52,642 nucleotides of DNA from an uncultured Granulosicoccaceae bacterium (GCA_937931165.1 CALHCI010000023.1:1-52642), one strand, 5' to 3'. Positions 9,984-19,764 are shown, counted from the stretch's first letter. Made by a program: numbers and translations. Notes: a model not told the origin generated them from the letters alone.

Positions 9984-11297
9984 ATGAACAAAGATAACAG
10001 AAAACATCACTTCCTGATTGTCGGGGGTGGCGCAGCCGGACTCGCACTCGCATCAAAACTCGGCAGGCAATTTAAACGAAATGAACACGTCTCTGTCACA
10101 CTGGTCGACCAACAGTTAACACACATCTGGAAACCTCTGTTACATGAAGTTGCGGCAGGCTCTTTTGATCCCAATGTTAACGAGATTTCATTTCTTGCAC
10201 AGGCGAAACGCTGTGGCTTCAGCTTTAGACTCGGCTCGTTAAGCGCCATAGACAGAACCAACAAGCAAATACTACTCGCCCCTATTACCGGTGAAGATGG
10301 CGAGCTAATCAGTGGTGAACGCCATTTAAACTATGATTCACTGGTGATTGCAGTGGGCAGTATCAGTAACGATTTCGGCGTACCTGGCGTCGATGAGTTT
10401 TGTTTGTACCTCGACACCACTATGCAGGCAGAGAACTTTCACAGACGTCTGGTTCAGTCATATACAAAAATATTTGCAGCAGACAATTCACTCAACAATC
10501 AGAAGCTCAACATCACAATCATCGGGGCCGGGGCAACCGGAGTAGAACTCGCAGCACAATTGAGACAGATAGCCGATTTGCTTGACTCATACATGGACAT
10601 CACCGGGCAGTCCGTAGATATTGAGGTCAGTATTATTGAAGGCGCCGACAGAATCCTGCCTGCGCTGCCGGAGTATCTGTCAACAGCAACATCCGCTCAG
10701 CTCAAAAAGCTTGGCATTGCTATTTACACCGGCGAGCGAGTAACCGGAATTACTGACACTTCGGTAAACACAGCAAGCGGAAAAGTTATTCCCAGTAATA
10801 TTCCAGTATGGGCCGCAGGTATAAAGGCACCGGCTGTGCTGCAGGACTGTGATGGCCTTGAGTCTAACAAGCTCAATCAACTGCTTGTTACCGGAACGCT
10901 ACAAACTACCGTCGACGACAACATTTTCGCACTGGGTGACTGTGCTGCATGTGAATGGAAGAACGGCCAGAACATCCCGCCTCGTGCGCAATCTGCACAC
11001 CAGCAGGCAACACTCCTTGCCAAAAGCTTGAGGTTGAGACTCAACAAGAAGCCTTTACCGGAGTTTAAATATCGTGACTACGGCTCTCTTGTATCACTGG
11101 GCAGCTACTCTACCGTTGGCAACCTCATGGGTAAAGCCATTAAAAATGTACGCATAGAGGGGATGATGGCAAGGCTGGTGTACTTATCACTATACAAAAT
11201 GCACCAGGTGTCTTTGTTCGGCTATGTACGCACAGCGCTATTTACCTTATCTAATCTTTTCAGGCGTTCGGTACATCCGGAAATAAAGCTACATTAA
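9984..11297 (+). CDS. ndh: Type II NADH dehydrogenase (NDH-2)
   Basis: It transfers electrons from NADH to quinone without pumping protons, at the cytoplasmic face of the inner membrane. The 437-residue protein shows the FAD Rossmann motif GGGAAG at 14-19, the NDH-2 hallmark HIWKPLLHEVAAG near 47-59, the NADH-binding motif GAGATG at 181-186, and the FAD-contacting ALGDC at 316-320 followed by IPPRAQSAHQQ at 331-341. The hydrophobic C-terminal region (MARLVYLSLYKMHQVSLFG) is the membrane-binding part. It is divergent from the lipoprotein/M16 pair across ~250 bp with no clear promoter motif. Confidence 0.93.
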   Translation: MNKDNRKHHFLIVGGGAAGLALASKLGRQFKRNEHVSVTLVDQQLTHIWKPLLHEVAAGSFDPNVNEISFLAQAKRCGFSFRLGSLSAIDRTNKQILLAPITGEDGELISGERHLNYDSLVIAVGSISNDFGVPGVDEFCLYLDTTMQAENFHRRLVQSYTKIFAADNSLNNQKLNITIIGAGATGVELAAQLRQIADLLDSYMDITGQSVDIEVSIIEGADRILPALPEYLSTATSAQLKKLGIAIYTGERVTGITDTSVNTASGKVIPSNIPVWAAGIKAPAVLQDCDGLESNKLNQLLVTGTLQTTVDDNIFALGDCAACEWKNGQNIPPRAQSAHQQATLLAKSLRLRLNKKPLPEFKYRDYGSLVSLGSYSTVGNLMGKAIKNVRIEGMMARLVYLSLYKMHQVSLFGYVRTALFTLSNLFRRSVHPEIKLH

Positions 11298-11305
11298 GAG
11301 CCATA

Positions 11306-12532
11306 TCAGAAAACGTCAATGGTGATTCGCTCTGTGTTAAACGTGCTGTCGTCTTCATCAAACCGATCGCTATCAGTGTCGTACTCAATTTCGATGGTAA
11401 TCCGCCCCGTACCGCGGATAGTCAGCTCACCCTCAGAGCCATCGCTATTACTGATACTCAATAGTGGCGTGTCACGTCGAACCAGAGACCAGTTCACATC
11501 TTCATTGATATTGACTGAAGTTCCATCCTGTAGATTGGCCATTGCGTTAAGTTGAATCGTTCGTTCAATACCTTCATATTCCAGGTTAAAGGTATTCCCT
11601 CTCTGGAATTCAATACTGATCACAATTGAAGGATCACCGATGGAAAATCGCACCTCTTCTTCGACTAGCGCTGCGCTTTCGCTACAGACTGCCGTCAGTG
11701 TGACCTCGCCAGTGGTCGACGCAGTGACTGTGCCCTTACCCGGCAGCGTATTATCAACCCTGGCTATACTGGTGTTACTCACAGACCAACTGACGTTGTC
11801 AGTGATTTCAGGTTGATCAGCGACATCGTCATAGACCGCTGTCGCTGTAAATTGCAGACCGGATGTTGTTGTTACCACAGGGTCTGTTGGTGTGATCACA
11901 ATGCTCTGCAGGTTATCTTTCACAGTAAGGATTGCTTCTCGTGTCACGCCACCTCTTGTAGCAGTAATGGTGGCGGTACCGTTGGCACTGCTTCGAAACA
12001 GGCCGTTAGTCTCAGAACTGAACACACCAATGGTTGGTGTGTTACTCACTGCCCACACCCAGTCATTCAGGTTTCTTAGAGAATTGTTATCCGCTGCATA
12101 CAGACCTTCAGCGGTAACCACTGCGCTGCCACACTCATTGATTGGATCCGGCGTAGTAATGATGATGTCGGTAAGCGGTGCAGATGAGACTCTTATATCC
12201 ACCGACGCAGGAAATGGCCCGAGTGTTCCTTGAATGGTCACAGTTCCATCAGCTATACCGGTAACAACGCCGCTGTCACTCACTGTCGCCACGGTGGTAT
12301 CGCCGCTACTCCAGCTGGCTTGTGACGCAAAATTCTCAGTACCTCCGTCTGCAGTCAGTGTTAACGATGTCGGGGTTGATAGCTCGATAACTTCGGGGGC
12401 GTCAACAATTGCCACTGAGGCCACGTTATTTGCCGCAATGGCAAAACGATTTCGCAGTTCCTGCACATCATTGTCACTATCACAACCTGCAACCACTAAG
12501 GCTGCAAGCACAACAGTCGTCATTCTGATCAT
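11306..12532 (-). CDS. Lipoprotein with tandem bacterial Ig-like (BIG2-type) domains
   Basis: About 408 residues: lipobox VVAGC with Cys17, then four Ig-like repeats at roughly 45-116, 124-202, 209-287 and 302-382. Repeats carry the BIG2 pattern (SWSSGDTTVATVSDSG; VSWSVSNTSIARVDN). Such domains act as spacers or adhesive modules on the cell surface; no catalytic domain is present. The ATG at 12532 is chosen because it follows a G-rich Shine-Dalgarno and its ATGA overlaps the stop of the upstream barrel-protein gene; an in-frame GTG lies 9 bases earlier. The acidic C-terminus (YDTDSDRFDEDDS) might bind cations. Confidence 0.85.
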   Translation of the reverse strand: MIRMTTVVLAALVVAGCDSDNDVQELRNRFAIAANNVASVAIVDAPEVIELSTPTSLTLTADGGTENFASQASWSSGDTTVATVSDSGVVTGIADGTVTIQGTLGPFPASVDIRVSSAPLTDIIITTPDPINECGSAVVTAEGLYAADNNSLRNLNDWVWAVSNTPTIGVFSSETNGLFRSSANGTATITATRGGVTREAILTVKDNLQSIVITPTDPVVTTTSGLQFTATAVYDDVADQPEITDNVSWSVSNTSIARVDNTLPGKGTVTASTTGEVTLTAVCSESAALVEEEVRFSIGDPSIVISIEFQRGNTFNLEYEGIERTIQLNAMANLQDGTSVNINEDVNWSLVRRDTPLLSISNSDGSEGELTIRGTGRITIEIEYDTDSDRFDEDDSTFNTERITIDVF

Positions 12533-13101
12533 CTTAACCACCCCCAGCGCTGTTGAGGTGTTACATCATTGATTGCGTAGCGCGCACCAATGCGAAATCC
12601 GTTGACGCCCAGATCGTCATCGTATTCATAACGAGTAAATGCTGCATCGATCCCCCAGCGTGAGGAAATCGGAAAGACCAGACCAACTGCACCGCGAAAC
12701 CCACGATAACTGCGATTGTCAGCGCTACCCGCGATGGATTCGAAACGGGTATCGAATGCAGACCTTGCCACACCAAATACCGCATAAGCAGCTACACCGT
12801 TGATTACAGGTGATTCAAGCCTGAGATTTACCGCAAGCCGGGTGGAAACATCAAAATCCAGATTGTTTACCGAGTCATCCTTCAGACCGGTACCCAATTC
12901 AATCTCGCCGCCCATTCCTTCAAGGAACCAAAGGCCAAGCGTTGCGGTTGCCAGCACAGGGCGTACCTTCGCACCCTCCAGAGACAATGAATCCCGATCA
13001 ATGTAGCCTGCCACGTAAATCGGCAGCACCGTCCTGCCAGCGGCAGCCGACCACGAAGGCAGCAATACACACAAACACAATATCAAAGGTAATAAACGCA
13101 T
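12529..13101 (-). CDS. Predicted outer-membrane beta-barrel protein
   Basis: About 190 residues with a signal peptide (RLLPLILCLCVLLPSWSAAA) and alternating hydrophobic strands typical of a small 8-strand barrel (e.g. AAYAVFGVARSAFDTRF; RWGIDAAFTRYEYDDD). It ends in WGWLR rather than the usual terminal aromatic, a small departure from classical porins. ATG 13101 is the chosen start; GTG 13122 and TTG 13131 are in frame. It overlaps the Ig-like lipoprotein gene by 4 bases, suggesting a coupled surface pair. No specific function is recognisable. Confidence 0.75.
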   Translation of the reverse strand: MRLLPLILCLCVLLPSWSAAAGRTVLPIYVAGYIDRDSLSLEGAKVRPVLATATLGLWFLEGMGGEIELGTGLKDDSVNNLDFDVSTRLAVNLRLESPVINGVAAYAVFGVARSAFDTRFESIAGSADNRSYRGFRGAVGLVFPISSRWGIDAAFTRYEYDDDLGVNGFRIGARYAINDVTPQQRWGWLR

Positions 13102-13187
13102 CAAACTGGGCCGAAGTCTCACCGGACCCAAAGTGTATCAAATCTAAATCACAACGTTTACATTTAGTAATACTGGAAATCGACCAG

Positions 13188-14084
13188 CTAACGCTGTGCT
13201 ATCGGCTCGCCAGTTTCATCGATTTGTCGCTTCAATGGCCCAACCTGCCGAATCCACGAACCGAAGCGACGCATCTCTGCGGGCATCGTTGCATTGGCGT
13301 TTTTTGCGTCCGTCAGGGTCTCGTACAATCCGTAGGACAAGCCGTAAACTACGTCTCCGTCAACTGATACTTTGTACGGATAAATCGCGAGCTGCTCAGG
13401 TGATCGCAGTTTTTTTATCTGCTGTCGCATTCGCTCTACATTGGCGGAAGATTCCACCTGAATTACAAAGCTGGTGTCTGATTGATCCTTTAACCAACCG
13501 GCATCCCGCAATACCACCGGCCCGGTTTCTTTGGTCAGTCTGTCTATGTGTATTTGCGCAGGACCAGAGATCCGCTCAACCACACTACTTAACTCCGTTG
13601 CTTTGTCAGTCAACTCAGTGGATTGCACGTCGCCAACAGTTTCGATATCACTGAGCAATACACTTTGTGGCGCCGGCTCGCGCTTAACCACGATCAGACT
13701 ATCGGTCGCACTGCCACGATCAACAGACTGTGCTTCACCGGCATTTCGATTAATGGCAATCACGCCGTCCTCAGGCACGGTGTCGGAAGCGTTTTCGTTG
13801 TCAGTAATTTTAGGGTCAGTAGTATTTGCGACAGTGATATTTGGGTCTGTCATATTTGGCAGGGTATCTACAACAGGAATGGCGGCATTCCTCGACTCAT
13901 TTTTCGCCCGATAGGAAAAATGATCATCGTAAAAGCCCACAGCCAGCCACAACGGCAACGCCACCAGCAAAATCTGTAGTGGTAACTTTGCCATATCCAG
14001 AATCACAAACATACGTGGAAATCTGGCCTGATTGTTATAGCGAAAACGCCGGTAACGGCGACGCAAACGGGAAAACCCAAGCAC
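13188..14084 (-). CDS. SPOR-domain inner-membrane protein
   Basis: 298 residues: a very basic cytoplasmic N-terminus (RLRRRYRRFRY), one membrane segment (LQILLVALPLWLAVGFY, ~36-52), a long acidic low-complexity periplasmic linker, and a C-terminal SPOR domain (~205-285) with SFVIQVESSANVERM and YGLYETLTDAKNA. SPOR domains bind denuded septal peptidoglycan, so a septum-associated role is likely; the architecture resembles DamX. The GTG start follows an AGGAG at suitable spacing. It stands alone, with 56 bp to the barrel-protein gene downstream. Confidence 0.85.
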   Translation of the reverse strand: MLGFSRLRRRYRRFRYNNQARFPRMFVILDMAKLPLQILLVALPLWLAVGFYDDHFSYRAKNESRNAAIPVVDTLPNMTDPNITVANTTDPKITDNENASDTVPEDGVIAINRNAGEAQSVDRGSATDSLIVVKREPAPQSVLLSDIETVGDVQSTELTDKATELSSVVERISGPAQIHIDRLTKETGPVVLRDAGWLKDQSDTSFVIQVESSANVERMRQQIKKLRSPEQLAIYPYKVSVDGDVVYGLSYGLYETLTDAKNANATMPAEMRRFGSWIRQVGPLKRQIDETGEPIAQR

Positions 14085-14246
14085 TGTTGACTCCTTCCGA
14101 CATATACGAACAGCATATCATGTCATGACATATAAAACAGGTCATTTGACTGACGAGACTCTTTTTCCTAACCGGGTCTCTTTCTTTCCTTTGTTTTACA
14201 GCACAGCTGACGGGCAACACATTACCGATTGGCCAAGCCAGCCTGC
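14085..14246. other. Intergenic region between gatB 3' end and SPOR-protein gene
   Basis: 162 bp after the gatB stop and upstream of the SPOR gene, both on the minus strand. It must hold the SPOR-gene promoter's opposite flank and the gatB transcript end; I see no strong hairpin. A short palindrome-like ATCATGTCATGACAT near 14117-14131 is the only notable element. Confidence 0.3.
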
Positions 14247-15683
14247 TCAGCCTTTGAGTTTCTTCCTAAGCATTTCGTTGAGTTGCGCCGGGTTTGCTTT
14301 ACCACGCGAGGCTTTCATGACCTGCCCGACGAAAAAGGCCAGCAATTTTTCCTTGCCGGCCCGGTACTCCTCCAGCTGCGAGGGATTCGCTTCGATAACG
14401 TCATCAATCATTTTCTCAATTTCAGATGAATCTGAAATCTGCTTCAGACCTTCTTTTTCAATGATCTCATCAGCAGAGGCGGTGCTGTCCCACATTTGAT
14501 CGAGTATTTGTTTGCCGATTTTTCCTGAAATGGTGTTGTCCTGAATACGTGCCAGCAAGCCACTGAACCGCTCTGCATTAACCGGTGACCCGGTCAGTTC
14601 AAGCCCGGCTTTGTTGAGACGCGAAAACAACTCACCAGTCACCCAGGTACTCGCCAGTTTTGGCGTCGCGCCACTGGCGGCGATTGTCGCTTCAAAAAAG
14701 TCAGCGGTTGCTTTGTCAGCAGTAAGCACTGAGGCATCGTACTCGGGCAGTTTTAATTCATCGACAAAACGGGCTTTGCGGGTTTCCGGCAGCTCCGGCA
14801 GTGTTTTTTGTAACTCATCGATCAACGATTGCTCAACCTCAACCGGCAAAAGATCCGGGTCGGGGAAGTATCGATAATCGTTGGCTTCTTCCTTACTTCG
14901 CATCGACCGGGTTTCATCATTGTCTGCATCGTAAAGCCTGGTTTCCTGCACCACTTCACCTCCGCCCTCAATAATATCGATCTGCCTTTCAACTTCGAAG
15001 TTGATGGCACGCTCCAGAAATCGAAATGAATTAACGTTTTTAATTTCTGCGCGCGTGCCGAGTTTGTCATCACCTGCCATTCTTACTGACACATTGGCAT
15101 CACAACGAAAAGAACCTTCCTGCATGTTGCCATCACAGATATCAATGTAGCGCACAATAGAGTGGATCTTTCGGGCGTAAGCCACTGCTTCTTTGGCACT
15201 ACGCATATCAGGCTCGGAAACGATTTCAAGCAACGGCGTGCCTGCACGGTTTAAATCAACCCCGGTCTGCCCGTGGTAGGCATCGTGCACAGATTTACCG
15301 GCGTCTTCTTCAAGGTGCGCACGCGTTAGCCCGATCGTTTTGGTGGTACCGTCGTCCAATGTCACTTCAACCGCACCCTTCCCGACAATCGGCAGGCTCA
15401 TCTGCGAAATCTGATAGCCCTTTGGCAGGTCGGGATAAAAGTAGTTTTTGCGTGCGAACACACTGCGCTTGCCAATCTCTGCATCCGTCGCCAATGCAAA
15501 TTTAATTGCCATATGCACGGCCTCACGATTGAGTACCGGCAACACACCGGGCATCCCTAAATCAACAGCATTTGCCTGCGTATTAGGTTCTGCACCAAAA
15601 TCAGTGGAGCTGGCAGAGAATATTTTACTCTTAGTGGCCAGCTGAGCATGAATCTCCAGGCCGATGACTGTTTCCCATTGCAT
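14247..15683 (-). CDS. gatB: Aspartyl/glutamyl-tRNA(Asn/Gln) amidotransferase subunit B
   Basis: Kinase/transamidase subunit that activates Glu-tRNA(Gln) or Asp-tRNA(Asn) for amidation. The protein begins [13 protein letters not shown], contains [34 protein letters not shown] and YFPDPDLLP, and ends with the YqeY-type tRNA-binding tail. I take the ATG at 15683 (478 residues, normal length); a TTG at 15737 directly after the gatA stop would add 18 non-conserved residues. It is last in gatCAB. Confidence 0.96.
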   Translation of the reverse strand: MQWETVIGLEIHAQLATKSKIFSASSTDFGAEPNTQANAVDLGMPGVLPVLNREAVHMAIKFALATDAEIGKRSVFARKNYFYPDLPKGYQISQMSLPIVGKGAVEVTLDDGTTKTIGLTRAHLEEDAGKSVHDAYHGQTGVDLNRAGTPLLEIVSEPDMRSAKEAVAYARKIHSIVRYIDICDGNMQEGSFRCDANVSVRMAGDDKLGTRAEIKNVNSFRFLERAINFEVERQIDIIEGGGEVVQETRLYDADNDETRSMRSKEEANDYRYFPDPDLLPVEVEQSLIDELQKTLPELPETRKARFVDELKLPEYDASVLTADKATADFFEATIAASGATPKLASTWVTGELFSRLNKAGLELTGSPVNAERFSGLLARIQDNTISGKIGKQILDQMWDSTASADEIIEKEGLKQISDSSEIEKMIDDVIEANPSQLEEYRAGKEKLLAFFVGQVMKASRGKANPAQLNEMLRKKLKG

Positions 15684-15737
15684 TCTGCTATCTGCCTTTA
15701 AGTCTGTGTGAGCGGGTGATGTCAGCTTGTAACTCAA

Positions 15738-17192
15738 TCATTCCACACCTGCCGGTATCTGACGGTGCCAATCGGTTACCTGTTGATACTGGTGGGCAAT
15801 GTTTAAAAGCCTGCCTTCATCAAAGTAGTTACCCACTAACTGCAACCCGACGGGCAACCCTTCAACAAAACCGCAAGGCGCGGACAATGCAGGCAGACCC
15901 GCAAGGTTTGCAGGTATCGTAAATATATCGTTGAGATACATGGCCACAGGATCGTCACTGTTTTCTCCATGTTTAAAAGCAGTGGTCGGAGTGGTGGGGC
16001 CAAGAATGACGTCAACCTGCTCAAACGCCCGGGCGAAGTCCTGCGAAATCAGATTTCTGACTTTCTGCGCCTTAATGTAATAGGCATCATAGTAACCGGC
16101 AGACAACGCATAAGTGCCAATCAGAATTCGCCGCTTCACTTCACGCCCGAATCCCTCAGCACGGGATCGTTTGTATAAATCTTCAAGATCAACCGGGCTT
16201 TCACACCGGTGTCCGTAACGCACGCCGTCAAATCGGGAAAGGTTCGACGAGCACTCCGCAGGTGCTACCACATAGTAGGCTGGTACAGCGAGTGACTGAT
16301 TTTTAAGATCAATATCAACAAAAGTAGCGCCGAGTTTTTGTAGCGCTTCAATGGCCTGCTGCAAAGCTGCCGCAATAGGCGCAGATAATTCAGCAGAAAA
16401 ATATTCCCGCGGCAATCCGACTTTCAATCCATTCAGTGATTGATCTATCGCGTCGATGTAACGCTCTACCGGACGATCAATGCAGGTAGAGTCCCGTTCA
16501 TCGAAACCTGACATTGCCTCCAGCAGCAATGCGCAGTCTTCAGCGGTAGTGGCCATCGGACCACCCTGATCAAGGCTTGAAGCAAATGCAATCATGCCGT
16601 ACCGCGATACCCGTCCGTAGGTGGGCTTGATACCGGTAATGCCACAGAATGCGGCAGGTTGTCTGATCGAACCACCAGTGTCAGTACCGGTGGTTGCAGG
16701 TACCAGGCGCGCAGCCACAGCAGCGGCACTACCACCGGATGAACCGCCCGGCACCCGATCTGTATCCCAGGGATTAGCGACCGACCCAAAGTAACTGTTT
16801 TCGTTAGATGAACCCATGGCAAATTCATCCATATTGGTTTTACCCAGACAGATGGTGCCGGCTGCATTAAATTTTTCTACCACCGTCGCGTTGTAAGGCG
16901 GCACAAAGTTTTCAAGCATTCGGGAACCGCAACTGGTGCGAATGCCTTCAGTGCAAAAAATATCTTTGTGTGCAATCGGCACGCCCAGCAATGGTGCATT
17001 TGCACCTTTTGCTCTGAGCTGATCCGCCGCTTCTGCAGAACTTAATGCAGCATCCGCACTGACTTCAATAAAGGCATTGTGGGATTGATTAAAACGACTA
17101 ATTCTTTCAAGTAAATGCTGACACAGTTCTTTACTGGAATAGTCGCCATTTGCCAGATTTTGGCAAACTTCGGCAATAGTATTTTTATGCAT
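15738..17192 (-). CDS. gatA: Aspartyl/glutamyl-tRNA(Asn/Gln) amidotransferase subunit A
   Basis: Glutaminase subunit that releases ammonia for GatB. The amidase-signature triad is visible as Lys76 (PIAHKDIF), cis-Ser151 ([10 protein letters not shown]) and nucleophile Ser175 ([13 protein letters not shown]). The 484 residues match the family. It lies 53 bp after gatC and 54 bp before the gatB ATG, all on the minus strand, so one operon. Confidence 0.97.
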   Translation of the reverse strand: MHKNTIAEVCQNLANGDYSSKELCQHLLERISRFNQSHNAFIEVSADAALSSAEAADQLRAKGANAPLLGVPIAHKDIFCTEGIRTSCGSRMLENFVPPYNATVVEKFNAAGTICLGKTNMDEFAMGSSNENSYFGSVANPWDTDRVPGGSSGGSAAAVAARLVPATTGTDTGGSIRQPAAFCGITGIKPTYGRVSRYGMIAFASSLDQGGPMATTAEDCALLLEAMSGFDERDSTCIDRPVERYIDAIDQSLNGLKVGLPREYFSAELSAPIAAALQQAIEALQKLGATFVDIDLKNQSLAVPAYYVVAPAECSSNLSRFDGVRYGHRCESPVDLEDLYKRSRAEGFGREVKRRILIGTYALSAGYYDAYYIKAQKVRNLISQDFARAFEQVDVILGPTTPTTAFKHGENSDDPVAMYLNDIFTIPANLAGLPALSAPCGFVEGLPVGLQLVGNYFDEGRLLNIAHQYQQVTDWHRQIPAGVE

Positions 17193-17245
17193 GATAGGGC
17201 CATCAATAATTGGCGGAACCGGGTGCCTGAAGTGACTGGGAAATG

Positions 17246-17533
17246 TTACTCAATCACCTGCGGCACAAGGTAATAACCTTCTTCAACCGAAGGTGCACAT
17301 TGCTGAAACGCCTCTCGCTGGCTGGTTTCGGTTACTTTATCTTCTCGCAGCCGTTGTACTGCATGTGTCGGGTGCGCCATGGGTTCCACGTTATCCGTGT
17401 TGATGTCGTTCATGGTTTCAGCAAGCGCCAGAACTTTCGACATTTCATCTGCGTATTCAGTCACGCGATTTTCATCGATCGATAGTCTGGCAAGGTGCGC
17501 TACCTGTGCCACGGTTTTTTCATCTACTGCCAT
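17246..17533 (-). CDS. gatC: Aspartyl/glutamyl-tRNA(Asn/Gln) amidotransferase subunit C
   Basis: Small belt subunit of 95 residues that holds GatA and GatB together. Conserved [13 protein letters not shown] near the N-terminus and the P-M-A-H segment ([18 protein letters not shown]) are present. The ATG at 17533 gives the standard start; frame upstream is open for 12 more codons but unlike the family. First gene of gatCAB, divergent from the mreB-like gene across 156 bp, the classic proteobacterial arrangement. Confidence 0.95.
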   Translation of the reverse strand: MAVDEKTVAQVAHLARLSIDENRVTEYADEMSKVLALAETMNDINTDNVEPMAHPTHAVQRLREDKVTETSQREAFQQCAPSVEEGYYLVPQVIE

Positions 17534-17689
17534 CGGAAAGCCCACCCACAAAAACCCGTAATTTACCACAAATCGACGCTGCGACGACGAGTCTGCAATC
17601 CATCGAAAAACACTGAATGCGGTCGGAAACTAGCGAAAGTGACTTCACTGTCTATACTCCCGTTACAGTCGCCAATGCAGCGAGGACTT
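17534..17689. promoter_or_regulatory. Divergent gatC / mreB-like promoter region
   Basis: 156 bp between two divergent start codons must carry both promoters. GCGAGGA at about 17680 is the ribosome-binding site of the mreB-like gene. No clear operator or hairpin is visible. Confidence 0.5.
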
Positions 17690-18742
17690 ATGTTTAAAAG
17701 CTCACGGAAACAAGTTGCCAACCGACTGTCCATCGATTTGGGCGGTTTTCATACACGAATCTTCCACGAAGAGGAAGGACTGATACTGGATGAACCCTCT
17801 GTCGGCCTGCTCGACATGGACAACCAGCATAGCGGCTCTCGCGCCACTACCTGTTTTGGTGAAGACGCTTTAGAGAGAGCCTCTGTACTATCGAGTACAC
17901 GGCTGATCCGCCCGCTTCAGGCAGACTGCCAGAACAACCTCGGCTACAGCGCCAAAATGGTGCGTTACTTCCTGTCCAAACTACGCCGCAATCAGCTTAT
18001 TGGTAAAGCACCGATTGTGTTGCTTGCAATCCCGCAGGACATTACCCAACAACTGAGCGACGATCTTCGCCACGCCTGCTTTACCGCCGGTGCGTCCCGC
18101 GTGCATCTGGTAGACAACTCCATTGCGACAGCCGTCGGTGCCGGCTTGCCGATTGAAGAACCAGCGCCGCACCTGCTGATGGATATCGGTGCCAGATCCG
18201 CCAGACTGTATGGCTTTGAACACAACGAAATTGCATTTGCCCGGTCTATTCCACTGGCTGGAGACAAACTCGATGATGTGCTCGTTAACGGGATTCGCGA
18301 GCGTTATGGATTGCACATCTCCAATAGTCAGGCGCAAAAAGCCAAGCATCAAGTCGGCTGCGCAATGACCTCCAGTTTTGACCACCAGCTGCGCAACTCG
18401 TGTCAGATGAAAGGCTTGCAAATCTTTGAAAACAGCCATGTCAACTTTACCCTGACCACCGAAGTTGCCTGCGAACTGCTGCAACCGGCCATGCAACATG
18501 CCGCCGATGTCATTCGTGAAGCGTTTGCTGCGATGCCGTATCAGTTCCGCGACCCTCAGCAGGACACTGCCGTGGTGCTTTGTGGCGGCGGCTCACAGTT
18601 CATGCAGATGGATCAACTGGTGATGGAAGCATCTGACCGACCGGTCGAAATTGCCAACCGACCGCTTTCAGCGGGTGCCAGAGGCGGAGCGACCATGCTG
18701 GCTCGCATTCACGGCACGATCGAAACCGCAGAACCTGCCTGA
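17690..18742 (+). CDS. Divergent MreB-like actin homologue with degraded nucleotide-binding motifs
   Basis: 350 residues, co-linear with MreB over its whole length. The expected phosphate-1 motif DLGTANT is DLGGFHT (16-22); the catalytic EEP of the IEEPMAA motif is DNS (142-144); phosphate-2 DIGGGTT is DIGARSA (165-171); the adenine-contact AERIK is AQKAK (215-219). CGGGSQF (298-304) survives. ATG 17690 with GCGAGGA upstream is the start. It sits in the standard mreB position opposite gatC but no mreC or mreD follows. Probably a filament or scaffold protein with weak or no ATPase; a true mreB would be expected elsewhere in the genome. Confidence 0.85.
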   Translation: MFKSSRKQVANRLSIDLGGFHTRIFHEEEGLILDEPSVGLLDMDNQHSGSRATTCFGEDALERASVLSSTRLIRPLQADCQNNLGYSAKMVRYFLSKLRRNQLIGKAPIVLLAIPQDITQQLSDDLRHACFTAGASRVHLVDNSIATAVGAGLPIEEPAPHLLMDIGARSARLYGFEHNEIAFARSIPLAGDKLDDVLVNGIRERYGLHISNSQAQKAKHQVGCAMTSSFDHQLRNSCQMKGLQIFENSHVNFTLTTEVACELLQPAMQHAADVIREAFAAMPYQFRDPQQDTAVVLCGGGSQFMQMDQLVMEASDRPVEIANRPLSAGARGGATMLARIHGTIETAEPA

Positions 18743-18904
18743 ACATCGCACCTGCAACCCCTTGCGTTGTAATACCGTTATAACAGCGGTTGATATCCAC
18801 CTGTCCCGATGAGTCTCCGGGCGTGCTACCCTGACAACAAGCTGCATGGCCAGCTGTTGCAGGGTAAGTAAGCCTCCCTCTCCAAGCCCGGATCAACTCA
18901 GAGA

Positions 18905-19111
18905 TTGCCTGTGGAAACCAGACTGGAAACTGTCGAGTTAAAATTAATGGATCTTGAACTGGTGATTGAACAACTCAACCAGGTTGTTATTCGTCAGCAA
19001 CAATCGATCGACCAATTGACCACAAAACTCGAAGACTACAAACGCCAGATCGAAGCGCAGGCATCTCCGCTTGCCACACAGGCAGAAGAAACGCCGCCAC
19101 CACATTACTAA
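18905..19111 (+). CDS. slyX: SlyX family coiled-coil protein
   Basis: 68 residues, almost entirely a heptad-rich coiled coil (LETVELKLMDLELVIEQLN) ending in the family's characteristic PPPHY. SlyX has no defined biochemical role. It starts with TTG; a GTG two codons later is equally plausible. It follows the mreB-like gene by 162 bp on the same strand and converges on the Rieske-like gene with a 7-bp gap. Confidence 0.88.
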   Translation: MPVETRLETVELKLMDLELVIEQLNQVVIRQQQSIDQLTTKLEDYKRQIEAQASPLATQAEETPPPHY

Positions 19112-19118
19112 ACGCCTG

Positions 19119-19721
19119 TTACTCCGTTAACACCTGCCGGGTACTGACGATAATTTTCCCGTCCTCGTAGCGCCAGTGCGGCACCGGAATATTCTTGCGC
19201 GCCGCACTACCCGCAAGCGCCCTGCCCGCCAGATCAAAACGACTGCCGTCACAACCATCAGTAAATACATCGGGCAAGCCATTGCCCACTGACGATTTAC
19301 TGTACTGCAGAGCACAACCACTGGACGTACCCAGACCAATAGCGACAAACCAGCCCGGCGTATCACTTCGCAACCGATTGTTTGCGTGCTGTGGTTGCGT
19401 TGAGCGGGCATTGCCCGGATCCTGAAGCTGCCCGGATGGAAACCCCGTCAGCCGCGACTCCTGTTGCGCCGAACGTCTGGCAATAATCAGTGGCTTATCG
19501 AACCATTCGATAATATCCACCTCACCCGCTTCGATTCGGGCAACATTAATGATTGTTTCAACAGGCTTCTGATTAACCGGCGCACCGGTACGAAACAGCG
19601 GGGACAGTATTATCCAAAGACCAACCGCCACTGAGAACGCGATCATTACTTTGGTGAGTACCCGTAAAAACAACCTGCGCTTAGACTCTGATTGATCGGC
19701 TGGGGTTTCAGACACAGGCAA
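19119..19721 (-). CDS. Rieske-fold membrane protein lacking all four iron-sulfur ligands
   Basis: 200 residues: basic N-terminus, one membrane helix (~22-42), then a domain matching the Rieske subunit of cytochrome bc1. DKPLIIARRS (75-84) corresponds to the conserved GKPVFIRRRT segment, and GCDGSRFDLAGRA (156-168) to CPCHGSRFDLAGR. The usual CTHLGC is GTSSGC (131-136) and CPCHGS is DGCDGS (155-160): both Cys and both His ligands are replaced (G131, S133, D155, D158), while the two disulfide cysteines (C136, C157) remain. It cannot bind a normal [2Fe-2S] cluster. No cytochrome b or c1 gene is nearby. Role unknown. Confidence 0.75.
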   Translation of the reverse strand: MPVSETPADQSESKRRLFLRVLTKVMIAFSVAVGLWIILSPLFRTGAPVNQKPVETIINVARIEAGEVDIIEWFDKPLIIARRSAQQESRLTGFPSGQLQDPGNARSTQPQHANNRLRSDTPGWFVAIGLGTSSGCALQYSKSSVGNGLPDVFTDGCDGSRFDLAGRALAGSAARKNIPVPHWRYEDGKIIVSTRQVLTE

Positions 19722-19764
19722 TAACCGGTAGTGATAACATAACCACCGATATTAACTGACTCTG

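Noticed and set aside
11813..12572. Several plus-strand frames of 88-113 codons
   Set aside because: They are antisense to the Ig-like lipoprotein and show low-complexity Ser/Thr/Val composition with no domain.
13196..14128. Plus-strand frames of 95-152 codons
   Set aside because: They are antisense to the SPOR-domain gene, whose domain structure and GTG start are clear.
17495..17689. 65-codon N-terminal extension of the mreB-like frame
   Set aside because: It overlaps gatC on the opposite strand, is unlike MreB, and the ATG at 17690 has a good ribosome-binding site.
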